Of a stretch of 64,000 nt of DNA, positions 1 through 11,806 are shown in pieces. The number at the start of each line of letters is the position of its first letter. Within the stretch, counting starts at the first letter, position 1. Location of the stretch: NCBI RefSeq assembly GCF_049634645.1, contig NC_134714.1, forward strand, positions 4,712,001 through 4,776,000, in the 5' to 3' direction. The DNA is from Pelodiscus sinensis. Taxonomy: Eukaryota; Chordata; Testudines; Trionychidae. The notes under the pieces were generated by a model. The model had not been told where the DNA came from and ran no database searches. It worked only from the letters and a program-made list of their open reading frames with translations. A program made the translations under genes and the position numbers.

Positions 1-299
1 TGAGGAAGAGGGAGAAAAAATGTTCTAGGATAGGACAAGAAGCAATGGGCTTCCATTGCAGCAAGGAAAATTTAGGCTAGACATTAGGAAAAGCTTCTTA
101 ATTGTCAGGGTGGTTAAACACTGGAATAAATTTCCTAAGGGGGTTGTGGAATCTCCATCACTAGAGATATTTCAGAGAAGGTTAAATGGGCATCTATTAG
201 GGATAATCTAGATGGTGCTTGGTCCTGCCGTGAGGGCAGGGACTGGCCTTGATGACCTCTTGATGTCCCTTCCAGTTCTAGTGTTCTATGATTCTATGA
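1..299 (+). mobile_element. CR1-type LINE, 3' end
   Basis: This is the 3' tail of a CR1 non-LTR retrotransposon in sense orientation. Recognisable blocks run in the usual order: the segment reading 'ggacaagaagcaatgggct', then 'gtcagggtggttaaacactgg', 'gtggaatctccatcactagag', 'ggtcctgccgtgagggcag', and finally a terminal ATTCTATGA repeat. No coding part is present because the copy runs off the left edge of the window. The same tail recurs in sense at 18.7-19.3 kb and in antisense at 11.5, 25.1, 41.7, 59.2 and 62.5 kb. Confidence 0.9.
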
Positions 300-1416
300 A
301 AAACGGTTTCCTTTTCTATTCTGAATGTCCCACTTTTAAACATTTCTGAATGACTCTTTGTTGTTCTATTATGAGAAAGGCAAAACAGAAGTTCCTGACC
401 TGCTTTTCAAGCTCATTCATTTCCCCACGTTCAATTCCTTTCTATGAAAAACAATCCCGCCCTTCTCAGCTTCTCTTCATCGTATTTCTCTACGCCCTGG
501 TTACTCTTGTCCCCCCCTTCTGTGACACCCTCTAATTCTGCAATGACCTTCGGAGATGAGGGGCCCATAGCTACACACAGTTTCCAGACGAAGCCGCACC
601 ACAGATTTGCATAAACGCTTGAGAATGGTCTCTGTGTATCACTCCAGAACCTCTCTCTTAATACAGGTACAACCTTGGCTACTCCCAACTCCTCTGGGAC
701 AGTGGCTATTTTTATGAGGTTTCATATTTTTGAGCAGCTCAGCCACCTAGCTGGCTGGACCAGGACTATCGACCCTGGAAACACTGGGTCCCCACCACTG
801 AGCGATCTGGATGAATGGTTGCCCTAGCTTGATGGACTTTAGCACACTCTTCATGAAAGGCTGCCTTGCAGCCCCAAGCCCTGGACTCTCCAGCAGCCTG
901 AAGCATTGCTGAGAAGGTCATCAGGTGAGCTGACCAATCTCTGAGGAACATCTTGACCAGCTAGGCAAGACCAATGAAAACGTTCCATCATCCACTTTCC
1001 CAAGTGTCTCTACAACCTTCTCTGCCCAAACCTCCCTGTCTAAAGTGTGTCCCCACATCCCTATATTGTCCCCGGCCTACTTCTGGGATGCTGGACCTCC
1101 GTTTTTTATCCTGCTTCCTCGGAGTGTGAAATTCACCACAGCAAGGGCCATGGTATTGCAATGTTGTAGCCTCAGGCAGCGGCTTTCCAAGCATAGTTCT
1201 CCTAACAATGAATTTCACCCTGAAAAAATGCCCTCCCGTTTAGCTTCTTCACATCTTGGGGTTTCTAAATCCTTCCTTGATTCTCTAACCTGAGAGAGTA
1301 ATTCTTAAACTTATAGCGAGGGAGGGTCACCAATTATTAAGTGCTCTCCAGGTGAGTTAAATACATTTCCCCTGATTCTTATCCCCCCGCTCAATGAAAG
1401 GATTCTGGCAATACGC
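300..1416. other. No recognised feature
   Basis: About 1.1 kb of mixed-composition DNA between a CR1 tail and the first MITE. Open frames are short and show no domain-like pattern, and no repeat family was recognised by eye. It may be host intergenic DNA or an old, decayed repeat. Confidence 0.4.
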
Positions 1417-1419
1417 CAA

Positions 1420-1853
1420 GGCTGTGTCTACATTGGCCACTTATTCCGGAAAATCAGCCGCTTTTCCGGAATAACTTGCCAGCTGTCTACACTGGCCCCT
1501 TGAATTTCCAGAAAAGCACTGACGATTTACTGTAAGAAATCAGCCGCTTTTCCGGAAATACTATGCTGCTCCCATTCGGGCAAAAGTCCTTTTTCCAGAA
1601 AACTGTTCTGGAAAAGGGCCCGTGTAGACAGCACAGTAGTGTTTTCTGCAAAAAAGCCCCGATTGCGAAAATGACGATCGGGGCTTTTTTCTGGGAAAAG
1701 CGCGTCTACATTGGCACCGACGCTTTTCCGGAAAAAGTGCTTTTCCGGAAAAGCATCCTGCCAATGTAGACACGCTTTTTCCGGAAATACTTATAACGGA
1801 AAACTGTTCGGTTTTAAGTATTTCCGGAAAATCATGCCAGTGTAGACGTAGCC
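1420..1853 (+). mobile_element. Palindromic MITE, TTTTCCGGAAAA family (copy 1)
   Basis: A 434-bp non-autonomous DNA transposon. It opens GGCTGTGTCTACA, closes TGTAGACGTAGCC, and is flanked on both sides by CAA (1417-1419 and 1854-1856), a clean 3-bp target duplication. The arms are full of the self-complementary word TTTTCCGGAAAA and variants, and the middle carries a long hairpin around 'gccccgat...atcggggc'. Open frames inside it on both strands are by-products of the palindrome. Sister copies lie at 14688-14996 and 32282-32715. Confidence 0.85.
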
Positions 1854-1856
1854 CAA

Positions 1857-3392
1857 GGGAATTGTTTATAATTTTTAGCCACATTAGATAGGTGTGTAAA
1901 TCTGTTCTGTCAGCCTGTAGCGGTTAGAAGGATTCTGGATAATTTCTCCCCAAGAAAAGGAGGCTAGTGTCTCAATAAAACTCAAGCATTTTAGGGCATA
2001 GCTTCTGTGAGGAACCCTTTCGGCACCATATTATGAAACTCTGTCTGGAAAATTAGTAGAATATTGTAAAGAGGAGCATTCTCCAGGCACTAGATGTCCA
2101 TTGGCAACCGAGGAGAGTCTGGTCACCTAACAGTTCTGGTGGGACTGTGCCGGAGAGTACAATGTTAACTCAGATACACATCTGCACACCAGTTCAAATC
2201 CCAATGCCAAAAATGGGTCTCTGGCCTATAGGGGGTCTCTGATGAGCCGCCGGCTTCTGTTCTTGCTCTGTGTAGGAGAAAGCTCAAAATTCATGCTCAG
2301 TGAAGAGCATGGGCTGCCAGTAATGCAGGCAAGGGAAGGCCTACACACCACAGCTGCCGGGAAGTCTGGAGTCGTGGTGCGGCAGCCCGGCTTTCCCAGC
2401 CACCAGAGAGGGCAGAAACCCTGGCTGCAGGGGAGGGTTGGCGTGGGGCCACTGCTTCCGCATGGCAACCTTGTACCTCCAGGTGGCCAGGAAGTATTGG
2501 GCTGGAGGTGGGCGGGGCTAGGCTCCAAGGGTGGGCCTCAGGAGGAAGGGGCGGAGCTAGGGCTTCCTTCCGCAACTGGGCCTTCACCCGCCACCCATGG
2601 TGAATAGTATCCAGCTGCAAACATGAATGCTTGTATCACCGCTAGCAACGACAGCCATCGTTAGCTCGTGCTCCGTTCTTGAGGGAGGAGCAGTTAAATG
2701 TGGGACAGAAACCAGAAGATGTTCCCCCAGAAGCATGGCTGGGGACCAGCTGTACTATTGAGGTGACGTAGCACTAAGTCCAGGATGACACCCATGTTCC
2801 TGGCCGAACGTTACCAACCAAACCAGAGCTACCTGCCTCCAAATGTAACCCAACAGCAGAGCACAGACTCTGTCCCCGCGAATGCAACCTTTGTCTCAGC
2901 ACCCCTGCAGACCTGACACACTGAGCTACAGAGGCGAAAATATAAAGTGATTACACGCTAATAAATAAACCCAACAGGCCGTAGGGTCTGATATGGGCTG
3001 AGAGAGGTGAGTCTTCAATAATTCAGTCCAGGGGCTGTTTGCATTTAATTTGTCCGTTTATTAGCAGGCCATAATTCATCCCTTGCCTCAATAGAGCCAG
3101 GACATTGTGGTGAAATCGAGCAAATTAAACTTTGATGTGGTGGGGATGACTCTAAGGCACTTAAAGGTGAATTGTTAAGGCTTTCAGAAAACCCCGAGTT
3201 TGTAGGGTTCTGACATTTGGAGAGAGCTCTTTGGTTTTTTAAAAAATTCTAGGATGAGGCTGAGAGACCCGAGAGATGGGCTTGGGTCAAGTGCTCTCTT
3301 TGTAACTGAAGAGGGGCTGGATCAAGCCATTAGGTGCCAGGGCTCAAGCTTTTTTTGTTTTTTAAACTTTCATAACTGAGGCTGGAAGCCAA
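1857..3392. other. Mostly unassigned DNA with a GC-rich segment
   Basis: No gene was recognised. The part at about 2226-2610 is GC-rich and open in several frames on both strands, as expected from composition alone. It resembles decayed repeat DNA but I cannot name a family. The rest is ordinary mixed-composition sequence. Confidence 0.35.
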
Positions 3393-3798
3393 GAGGTGCC
3401 GGGCTCTGAACCGCCAGGCCCAGAGGTGCCGGGCTCTGAACTGCCAGGCCCAGAGGTGCCAGGCTCTGAACCGCCAGGCCCAGAGGTGCCGGGCTCTGAA
3501 CCGCCAGGCCCAGAGGTACCGGGGCTCTGAACCGCCAGGCCCAGAGGTGCCGGGCTCTGAACCGCCAGGCCCAGAGGTGCTGGGCTCTGAATGGCCAGGC
3601 CCAGAGGTGCCGGGCTCTGAACCACCAGGCCTAGAGGTGCTGGGCTCTGAATCGCCAGGACCAGAGGTGCCGGGCTCTGAGCTGCCAGGCCTAGAGGTGC
3701 TGGGCTCTGAATCGCCAGGCCCAGAGGTGCCAGGCTCTGAGCTGTGAGGGCTGAAGGTGCCGGGCTCTGAGCTGCCAGGCCCAGAGGTGCCGAGGCGG
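3393..3798. repeat. 30-bp minisatellite, about 13.5 units
   Basis: A tandem array with a 30-bp unit starting GAGGTGCCGGGCTCTGAACC and ending GCCAGGCCCA. Units start at 3393, 3423, 3453, 3483 and 3513; one extra base then shifts the phase to 3544, after which the 30-bp spacing continues to 3784, where the last unit is partial. Units differ by a few substitutions (for example tgggctctgaat and gagctgcc types). Because 30 is a multiple of three, reading frames stay open on both strands and give ten-residue peptide repeats of the SGPGGSEPGT type. I regard these as by-products and not as a gene. Confidence 0.95.
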
Positions 3799-5041
3799 AA
3801 CCATGGCACGTGCGGACTGAAACGAAGCAATGCTTGGCTCCCAGTTCTGCACCTGGAAAGCTCATCAAACTAGAGCATCCTTATTAGGAAAATGGAAGCG
3901 TCATTGGATTCCAGGCCACTCTTCCCATTCCTTCAGGGGTAAATCCGTATCAACATCAGCCATTGCTCCTCAAGGCCCGTCCCCCTCAGAACCAAAGCAG
4001 CACTTTATGGGGCACAGGACATGTAACTGCCAACACTTACAAAGACTACTTGGAGGAGTAGGTGCCACTAGGTTTGAACAAAGACTTCAGAACAAGGGCT
4101 CATGCCAGTAGTGTCCGGCTACATTAAGGCCAAAATCCCTCCTCCCCCCTTACTCCCTTGCCTACTACTCTACTCTGCCAGTAGACCTATTGATTTCACT
4201 CTAATGAGAGATGGCGGAATCTAGCCCGTGGACGTAACTTGCCTTCCCCAGAAATACAGACTCAGGAGTATCTTTAGATCCCCTCAGAAAAGGGTCCCCT
4301 GTGCCTATTGTCTAGCGTTGTCTGACGCAGCGAATCGGGGGCATACCTCGTCACCGAGAGCACCAAGAAGCCATTTGCATTGGATGTTCGGTGCCCATTT
4401 GCATTCTGTCTGAGAGAGCCCAGATGTTGCTCCTGGACAGATCGTTGCTCAGGTTTGGTTTGGTTTGTTTTCGACTCGTAAGGCTATTTTCGATTTCTGG
4501 AGAGAACCCAAGTCCTTCTCTTGCCGTCTGGCATGCTTTAGTCAAGCAGGTAATCTGAATAGACTTCATTACCAACAAGGGTATGTAGGAGCTGACAGCC
4601 TAGGCATTTTGGGACTCCTTTACAAACACCTCTGCCTTTGCCACGCAATACACATCTACATTATGGTTTAATGAATGACAGCTGATTGTGGAATCAGGGA
4701 CAGCACAGTTACCTGGGAGACAGTTTGCTTAATCTGTACTGTGTTGTCATTTCTTTTAGGCATTGCTCAGCCTTTAATATTATCTGAGAGGATCAAAGCA
4801 GCTGGGAATATTTTTGGTATTTTTTTGTTCCTGCTTTACTCCTTGGCTGATTTTTATTTTTCTCTTTTTGTGCTTGTATTACCACGTCTTTCCGTACACT
4901 CTGAATGACAAGTACTTTTACTACGGTAATGGCTAAGGGCTTCCACTGAGATCAAGGTCTTCTTGGGATAGATGCTATAACAACAATTAGTGCCAGTCCT
5001 TACCTAGAAGATCTTACATTCTGAGACTCTGGTCCTACAAA
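3799..5041. other. No recognised feature
   Basis: About 1.2 kb without a recognisable repeat or gene. The final third is T-rich. Short open frames show no family signature. Confidence 0.4.
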
Positions 5042-5519
5042 TACAGTAGAACCTCAGGCCAGGGAGGAGCAGGAGTATCAGTTGCCAACAGGGGCACCCT
5101 CTGAGTTTGATTTAGTGGGTCTTTACTAGACCCACTAAATCAAACTCCGGAAAATCAATTTTGGAAGCGTCAATCTTCTTTGGAGTGAAGCCATGGCCTC
5201 AGATTTACAAATACCGGAGTTACAAACTCATCAGTCAAACTCACACCTCATTTGGAACCAGAAATATGCAATCAGGCACTAGAGACCAAAGAAAAAAATA
5301 AGCAACTACATTACAATACTGTTTTAAAGATAAACTTCTAAAAATAAAGGGAAAGCAGTATAAAGTTTCTTGTATAAACTTTCAAAGCTGTATTAAGTCA
5401 ATGTGGAGTTGTAAACTTTGGAAAGAATAACCCCAATGTTACATTCAGAGTTACGGACATTTCAGAGTTACAAACAACCTCCAGTCCTGAGATGTTTGTA
5501 ACTCCGAGGTACTAATGTA
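5042..5519. mobile_element. Tc1/mariner-like MITE, interrupted
   Basis: The element body is 5044-5517, flanked by TA on both sides. The ends are CAGTAGAACCTC and GAGGTACTAATG, which match as inverted repeats at 10 of 12 positions. The inner part alternates 'gagttacaaac' words in both orientations, as in the widespread reptile MITE with CAGTAGAACCTCAGAG-type ends (family recalled from memory). A second MITE has inserted at 5057-5198; removing it restores the expected end, reading ACCTCA then GATTTACAAA. Confidence 0.75.
5057..5198 (+). mobile_element. MITE fragment nested in the mariner-like element
   Basis: A 142-bp piece with an exact TCA target duplication (5054-5056 and 5199-5201). It contains the perfect inverted repeat TTTAGTGGGTCTTTACTAGA with its mirror ACCCACTAAATC at 5108-5142, and closes 'gtgaagccatggcc', a decayed GTGTAGACATGGCC end. 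The same hairpin and end occur at 35634-35912, so this is a left-truncated member of that family. Confidence 0.75.
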
Positions 5520-6655
5520 CTTTCGGATGCTGGAGTTTACCCCTATAAAGTAGCCCGCATTTAAGTTATTTCTGTGCATTTATGTTTGCAGGATTGGAGT
5601 CTAACTAGAAAAAGGGTGGAGGATTAAAACCACGCAGGCCTCATTCTTGCAAACAGATGTGTGTGCCTAGACATTAGCTCCCGTTCTGAACCAGCTTCAG
5701 CATATCGATCTTTGGCTCTGATCCTGCAAACGGACTTTATTCCTCTGGCTAGTCCTCTTGCTTTCAACAAGGACATGTTTGCTGCGTACAGGCAGAGATC
5801 CTTTAAGCCCCATCCAAACCAGAGCTCAGCTCATCCAACTCTAGCTTCGGGATCTTGACAGATTTACGGGAACTCTCCTGGTTGTTTTGTGCCCATTCTG
5901 GTTGTTTTGGATGAGCTCATTTGCATGGCTTTGCCAGTGTGCTTTGCAAAACAGAGTTTCTGTAGAAACTAATCCTAGGATTTTTTTTTCAGCTTTCCCA
6001 AAACAGCCTTTAAATCTGACAAGTGAAATATATGGAGAAGAATCCATAACTTTCAGCGATTTGGAATATACATTCTGGCCTGGCTGGGCGCCACAAACGT
6101 TTGAAGCCGATTAAGGAATACAAAAGAATTAACAGCATTAAAAGGCTCATCATAACTTACTCCTGTCTGCAGGCCAAAGTTTGACACATGGCAGCAGCTT
6201 TTTGCAGATCTTTTGACAGGCAGTAAAATCTCTGCATTATTCTAATCCCCTGGAACAACAGGACTTGGAGTTTTTAATGTCCCACGCTTTGACACCCGAG
6301 GTTTTGTGTTTACTTCCGCACCTACCTGGCTTGCGGTCCCATGGGAGAAGATTGGAATAGTTTCCCTTCTGTGCCCTGTTTTTCAGAACTTTTTTTTTTC
6401 ATGAACACATGCAGGAAGGTTTGATTGACGCAACAACTCTGTCTGCACTGACAGAGGCCGCTGGTTGGCAGAAATTTTGGTGGTGCTCAAAATGCCCAGA
6501 GAGAAAACCCCTTCCTCATCCAAACTCCTTTACCTCTTCACCTAAGGCTCTGGAAGGAACTCTGTTTAGTACTTTCTGCTGCTAATATACTTACACAATT
6601 GCTATCACTTTTCCAGGTCTTGTCATCAAACTGTTCTTCAAATTGTTTTTGGCCT
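5520..6655. other. No recognised feature
   Basis: About 1.1 kb of unassigned DNA ahead of the CR1 copy. No convincing exon, hairpin or repeat end was seen. Confidence 0.4.
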
Positions 6656-7664
6656 TCCTGCAGAAAAGGACCTGGGGATTACAGTGGATGAGAAGCTCGA
6701 TATGAGTCAACAGGGTGCCCTTGTAGCCAAGAACGCTAATGGCATATTAAGGTGCATTAGGAAGAGCATTGCCAGCAGATCCAGATAAGTGATTATTCCC
6801 CTTTATTCAGCTCTGGTGAGGCCACATCTGGAGTATTGTGTCCAGTTCTGGGCCCCCCACTATAGAAAGGATGTGGATGCATTTGAGAGGGTCCAGTGGA
6901 GGGCAACAAAAATGATGAGGGGGCTGGAGCACATGACCTATGAGGAGAGACTGAGGGTATGTCTACACTACCACCCTAGTTCGAACTAGGGTGGTTAATG
7001 TAGGCAACCGGAGTTGCAAATGAAGCCCGGGATTTGAATTTCCTGGGCTTCATTTGCATGTTGCCGGGCGCCGCCATTTTTAAATGTCCACTAGTTCGGA
7101 CTCCGTGCCCGCAGCTACATGCGGCACGTGGAATGAGGTGTACAGGTACTTCAGAATAGGAAGCCTAATCCGAACTACATAGTTCGTGCTGCGTGTAGCC
7201 GCGGGCACGGAGTCCGAACTAGCGGACATTTAAAAATGGCGGCGACCGGCAACATGCAAATGGAGCCCGGGAAATTCAAATCCCGGGCTTCATTTGCAAC
7301 TTCGGTTGCCTATATTAACCCCCCTAGTTCGAACTAGGGTGGTAGTGTAGACATACCCTGAGGGATTTGGGTTTGTTTAGTCTACAGAAGAGAAGAGTGA
7401 GGGGGGATTTGAGAGCAGCCTTCAACTTCCTGAAGGGAGGTTCCAAAGAGGATGGCAAGAGGCTGTTCTCAGTAGTGACGAATGGCAGAACAAGGATCAA
7501 TGGTCTCAAGTTACAGTAGGCGAGGCCTAGGTTGGATATTAGGACAAACTATTTCACTAGGCGGGTGGGGAAGCACTAGGATGGGTTCCCTGGGGAGATG
7601 GTGGATTCTCCATACCTAGAGTTTTTTAAGTCTCGGCTTGACAAAGCCCTGGCTGGGATGATTT
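6656..7664 (+). pseudogene. CR1 LINE 3' coding end and UTR, split by a MITE
   Basis: A sense CR1 remnant. The first part translates to the typical C-terminal stretch of the CR1 reverse-transcriptase polyprotein, with EKDLGITVDEKLDMS-like, LVRPHLEYCVQFWAP and RATKMMRGLEHMTYEERL segments. A stop follows the LYSA block region and no intact ORF remains. At 6955 a 404-bp MITE interrupts the sentence 'gagactga|gggatttgggtttg', which resumes at 7359. The 3' UTR continues through 'ggttggatattaggacaaacta' to 'ggattgatcctgcttgggcagg', where it joins an out-of-order CR1 piece. Confidence 0.85.
6955..7358. mobile_element. Palindromic MITE, TAGTTCGAACTA family (inserted in CR1)
   Basis: A 404-bp near-complete palindrome. 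The 17-bp ends are GGGTATGTCTACACTAC and its exact inverse. TGA flanks both sides (6952-6954 and 7359-7361), and removing the element with one TGA restores uninterrupted CR1 sequence, so the borders are secure. The arms carry CTAGTTCGAACTAGGG, 'gaagcccggg', 'atttgaatttcc' and 'gccgccatttttaaat' blocks in mirror order. The centre carries 'gaatgaggtgtac', a degraded form of the shared central hairpin. Related copies lie at 31949-32193 and 41068-41386. Confidence 0.9.
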
Positions 7665-7870
7665 AGTTGGGATTGATCCTGCTTGGGCAGGATATAACAG
7701 TGGATGTTATATACCTTGACTTTAGCAAGGCTTTTGATATGGTCTCCCACAATATTCTTGCCAGCAAGTTAAGGGATTGTGGATTGGATAAATGGACGGT
7801 AAGATGGATAGAAAGATGGCTAGAAGGCCGGGCCCAGCGGGTAGTGATCAATGGCTCGATGTCAGGATGC
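7665..7870 (+). pseudogene. CR1 reverse-transcriptase fragment, out of order
   Basis: Translation gives VDVIYLDFSKAFDMVSHNIL followed by ASKLRDCGLDKW and WIERWLEGRAQRVVINGSMS. This is the CR1 RT block containing the motif-A aspartate (LDFSKAFD). In an intact CR1 it lies upstream of the C-terminal and UTR segments, but here it follows them directly. It is therefore a separate or rearranged CR1 piece joined at about 7680. It stops abruptly near 7870. Confidence 0.8.
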
Positions 7871-10556
7871 AGCAGTGATCCGACTGCTCCCTTCACAATC
7901 CAATAACATGACAGTCTCTTACAATTTTTTTTAATTTGGGGCATACATTGAGACTCTATTAGGGTGTGATGTTATTGGATTTTTGAACATACAAAACACT
8001 GTTGCAACCCTCTGTCATATGTTTGCACCAAATCGTGGGCCAAGTGATCTGTCTATGGCAAGCTTATGATTCACTAATTCTGTTTATTCTGATCATATGC
8101 ATGTATGATTTTAGCATTTGTAGTTATGAGTGGTGGCTGTGTATTTGTGTTTCAAATGTTTGCTTCTGGCAGATTATCAACGGGTTTTTGCTCACTGTGA
8201 AAGTAAATTGGAGTTTTTGACTGACAGTGCACCTCAAATGGTGTCAATCCACATCTAAGGAACTTTGCTGTGAATGTTCAGACCAACATGTGAGCAATCG
8301 GGGCTAAGAACTGAGTCATGCATGGACAAGTGACTTCCTCATGTGACAAACTCCAGCTGGGGAGGACTTTCACACAAGGAGAACAATGGGATTCCCTCCG
8401 TATGGAAAAATTTTTAAAAAAGGGCCCTAGAGGTTCCTCCATTTGTCTTCACTTCAGCTCATCACTTCTGTTATTTTTTTGAGTGCTTCTGATCGCCATC
8501 AAGGATAAAGCAATCTGTTTCCCAGTTCTGCTGTGTAAGAGACAGACATTTACTATAGTACTTCAGTAGCATATGGTTCTCCAGACTGCCCCAGCATGCT
8601 TTTCACTCTGGTGATGAATGTGTCAGTTCTCCGGAGGAAGAAATAGTTGAGTGTCCGGGTCAGCTGCATTCTTCCCCTTTTTGCAAAGTTGCCAGTCAGG
8701 GTAGGAACTTGCACAAACATGGTAGTCCTAATATCTTCCAAATCCTAATCAAGACAAGGCCTGGTCCAATGGGAACTAGATAGTCGTGACCTACGTAACA
8801 TCTCATGGTCTACTTCCCTGATGTGGATTCCAGCTAGTGCCCTAGATGCATAACATTAGCTTTTCTTGTGAGTTCCCTGAACTATCCATCTCTTTTTTCC
8901 CCTGAAATCTCTTTTATGATCTCTGCTCTAAGATAAAGCTTTTCTCATCATTAAGAAGATCTCAAAATCTACACTCTTGCACCCTTTCGACATCAGAGGG
9001 CTTTGGTACCGTCCCTCAGGAGATAAGACACCAATATTAGTTGGTTTTTTGTATATAGGTCAGATACAAAATCTATGTTGCCGTATAATTGGTTCTTTCT
9101 TTTGGTTTGCTTGTTTTTAATCTTAAAACAATTTATGGATCTCATAATCTAAAGATTTCAGGCCTACTTTCATTTCTTGCTTCTCAAATTAAGGTCCTTT
9201 TTTAGCTGAAAAGACTTAAATGTCTGTGTCCAAAGCTTGTGGGATAAATCACATTCAGTTGACACTTATGTTTCCCTCGTGTCCGTCTCTCCAAATATAA
9301 GGCCAATGCTCCATTAATGTCCGCAGGACTTCTGAGCTTACTTCAAATGTTGCTGTTGCTTGGGACAAATGAACGGCACTTTTATCACTCCATGTTCTCA
9401 TTTCTTTTTTAAATATATATGTAATTTAATTAACTAATTTAGATTTATATCAAGGCTCTCGACCCTTTTTCGGTTATTAAAAACTATCGAAAATGCATTG
9501 AATTTTATTGTAATTTTGATCTTGTTTTCATTGCATTTAAGAGGATGTAATTAGACTCATTGACATAATAGCCAGATTTGTCATAGGTCTTTGAATAGTA
9601 ACAGTATTTTCTCACAGCATATCGAGAGTATATATTTCTGTTGATGTAATTCTGTTTGTCCATTAATTGCAAACAAGGGAAATAAAAATTGATGATTAGT
9701 GACCCATGACCATTCAAGTAGTATTTATTGCCCATGACAATAATATTCTTAATAGTGGCTTGAAAAATCTTTCTAATTCTTCACACACATCCACAAACAC
9801 CTGGGAAATAGGTGGGATCTACAAACTTGGCAGAAGGCTAACTTAGAATGAGAAAGGGGATTTGAGGTCACCTGGGAAGAATATGGAGATGTTCAAGAGT
9901 CAGCTGAAATTTTTCAGTCTAATCATTTTGTGCTCAGTGCAGACTTGGGTCAATGAAAACATTTTGTGAATCCACATTGAACTTATCAAATTGTTTCTGA
10001 AACAAAACCAGCCAAAACCATCCCTGAATGTTTTGATTCAACAGTTTTTGAAAGAAAACCTTTCGTGTTCGTTCATTCTTTATTTGGCAGTCCCTTTCTG
10101 CTGAGCAATCAGCTTCAGTTTTAAACAGCTCAAATGAAGCATAACATTTGGGGCTGAGGGCTCTTGGTGCGGTCAAGAGCAGGAGCCAAGAGCAAAGACT
10201 TACTCGGTTAGCAACCTGACCGTCTCAACGGCAGCAATTTAAGGGCAGTCGGACTTCCACAGGCAGCCGGTGGAAGTGTGACTTGATCAAAAGACGTTTT
10301 AAAATTACCACCACATTTCTGGGAGAATGTCCAGTGAGTTTTATCATTTTAGGCATGTTAACGTCTTCTGGATAGCCCTGCTCCGATTCCTCTCCCCGAC
10401 TCCTAGCTGTGGCAGAAATGAAACGTTATCCCCTCTCCCAGGGCCATGCCCTCCCACAAAATCTTCTTGCCTTGAAGAACCTTAACACATTTGATCTGTT
10501 TTGGCCATGTTCTCGCGATTGGCCCTCCTGTGATTGATCATCTACCATCTCCATGT
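7871..10556. other. AT-rich stretch without recognised genes
   Basis: About 2.7 kb, mostly AT-rich, without a clear repeat. A short inverted pair (ccaataacat near 7900 and atgttattgg near 7970) lies at its left edge, next to the CR1 fragment. Frames are short and stop-rich. Confidence 0.4.
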
Positions 10557-10608
10557 TTTGTTAGTCTATAAAGTGCTACCAGACCATTTGCTTGCTGGTT
10601 TTTTTCTA
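10557..10608 (+). mobile_element. Penelope-type 3' tail fragment
   Basis: A short piece reading 'gttagtctataaagtgctac' then 'cagaccatttgcttgctgg'. The first part equals the conserved tail that ends the Penelope-like copies at 30.4 and 30.9 kb ('gttagtctttaaagtgctac'). No coding part is attached. Confidence 0.6.
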
Positions 10609-10913
10609 CGATTGATTGGCTAGCTTACCTCATGAGCTACATTGGAATCTCTCTGCTGCCTTGTACAGGATCCATCAACGAGCCACACAAACACTAGCCA
10701 TGTCAATGAGATGGACCAGCCATCAGCAGGACCATCCCTTAGGACTGACGGGTCCCTGCACAGTATTATAATGTCCCTATTTCTGATGGCAGCTGGAGGG
10801 GGGGAGGTGATTTTATAATCTTCAGCAACCCACGAATGAAATATTTTAACAAAAAAATTCAAAAACTGACAGTATATACGTGGGGTTGGCAAATGCCTCT
10901 TAAATAGCTTCTG

Positions 10914-10950
10914 TGTGTGTGTGTCTGTGTGTGTGTAGTTAGTTAGTTGG
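10914..10950 (+). repeat. Short GT-rich microsatellite
   Basis: A GT-dinucleotide run with a TC interruption (tgtgtgtgtgtctgtgtgtgtgt), followed by TTAG/AGTT repeats. Confidence 0.8.
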
Positions 10951-10957
10951 TTTCTAA

Positions 10958-11485
10958 AGACATGTCTAAACTAAGAAATTATTTCAAAATAATAACTCCC
11001 GAAATAACTATTTTGAAATAATGTGTCTGCACTACAGGGAAGCCTCAAAATTAGCCCAAGGCAGGCTCCCTTAAAGAAGCAAGTGGGGATGACTAGGCCA
11101 CACTCTCAGAAAACCATCTTCCATAATAGTCCGTCAAGCTCTCACATGGAGCCTGCAAGGAAAACACAAAAGAGGAAGCCCTCAGACAATGTGGAGAAGA
11201 TCTACTGAGACTGAAGGACAACAACTGGGGCACTCCTGGAGTCAGCTAGAAGTTTTGTCTCGAGACAGAATGAAGCGGAGGAGACTTGTAGAAGACTTCT
11301 GCTCCACTTGGAGTACAAGCGTTTAGTAGAAGTAGCAGCCTCCCTTAATGTGGACAGACTACCTTGACTTAGAGCCCCAGGGAGCACTGGGGAATAATTA
11401 GTTCGAATTACTCTGGACAGTAGTAATTTCGAAATAGCGGCACCAGAAATAGCGGCACCAGAGCATCCACACTGCCACTATTTCA
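10958..11485 (+). mobile_element. MITE, TATTTCGAAATA family, left part
   Basis: It opens 'acatgtctaaactaagaaat' and contains 'cgaaataactattttgaaat', 'cactacagggaagcctcaaaa', 'gagccccagggagcactgggg' and 'taatttcgaaatagcggcacc' blocks, all of which recur in the copies at 31212-31642 and 57508-58045. The right end is missing because a CR1 tail starts abruptly inside the phrase 'gccactatttc'. Confidence 0.75.
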
Positions 11486-11806
11486 TAGAATCATAGAATA
11501 CTAGAACTGGAAGGGACCTCGAAAGGTCATCGAGTCCAGACTCCTGCCCTCATGGCAGGACCCAGTACTGTCTAGACCATCCCTGCTAGACATTTATCTA
11601 ACCTGCTCTGAAATATCTCCAGAGATGGGGATTCCACAACCTCCCTGGGCAATTTATTCCGGTGTTCCACCCCCCGACAGTTAGGAACTTTTTCCTAATG
11701 TCCAACCTAAACCTCCCTTGCTGCAGTTTAAGCCCATTGCTTCTTGTTCTATCCCCAGAGGCCAAGATGAAATAGTCTGAGGGAAAGCTTAAGGAGAAAA
11801 GCACCT
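11486..11806 (-). mobile_element. CR1-type LINE, 3' end (antisense)
   Basis: The reverse complement reads as a CR1 tail. On the + strand it begins 'atagaatcatagaatactag' and runs through 'tggaagggacctcgaaaggtc', 'ctgccctcatggcaggaccc' and 'ttccggtgttccaccccccg' to 'aggccaagatgaaatagtc'. It has replaced or split the right side of the MITE that starts at 10958. Confidence 0.9.

Noticed and set aside
3330..3868. Proline/glycine/serine-rich repeat protein on either strand
   Set aside because: Explained by the 30-bp minisatellite; all three-multiple periods give open repeats, and the single-base phase shift near 3513-3544 would break a conserved frame.
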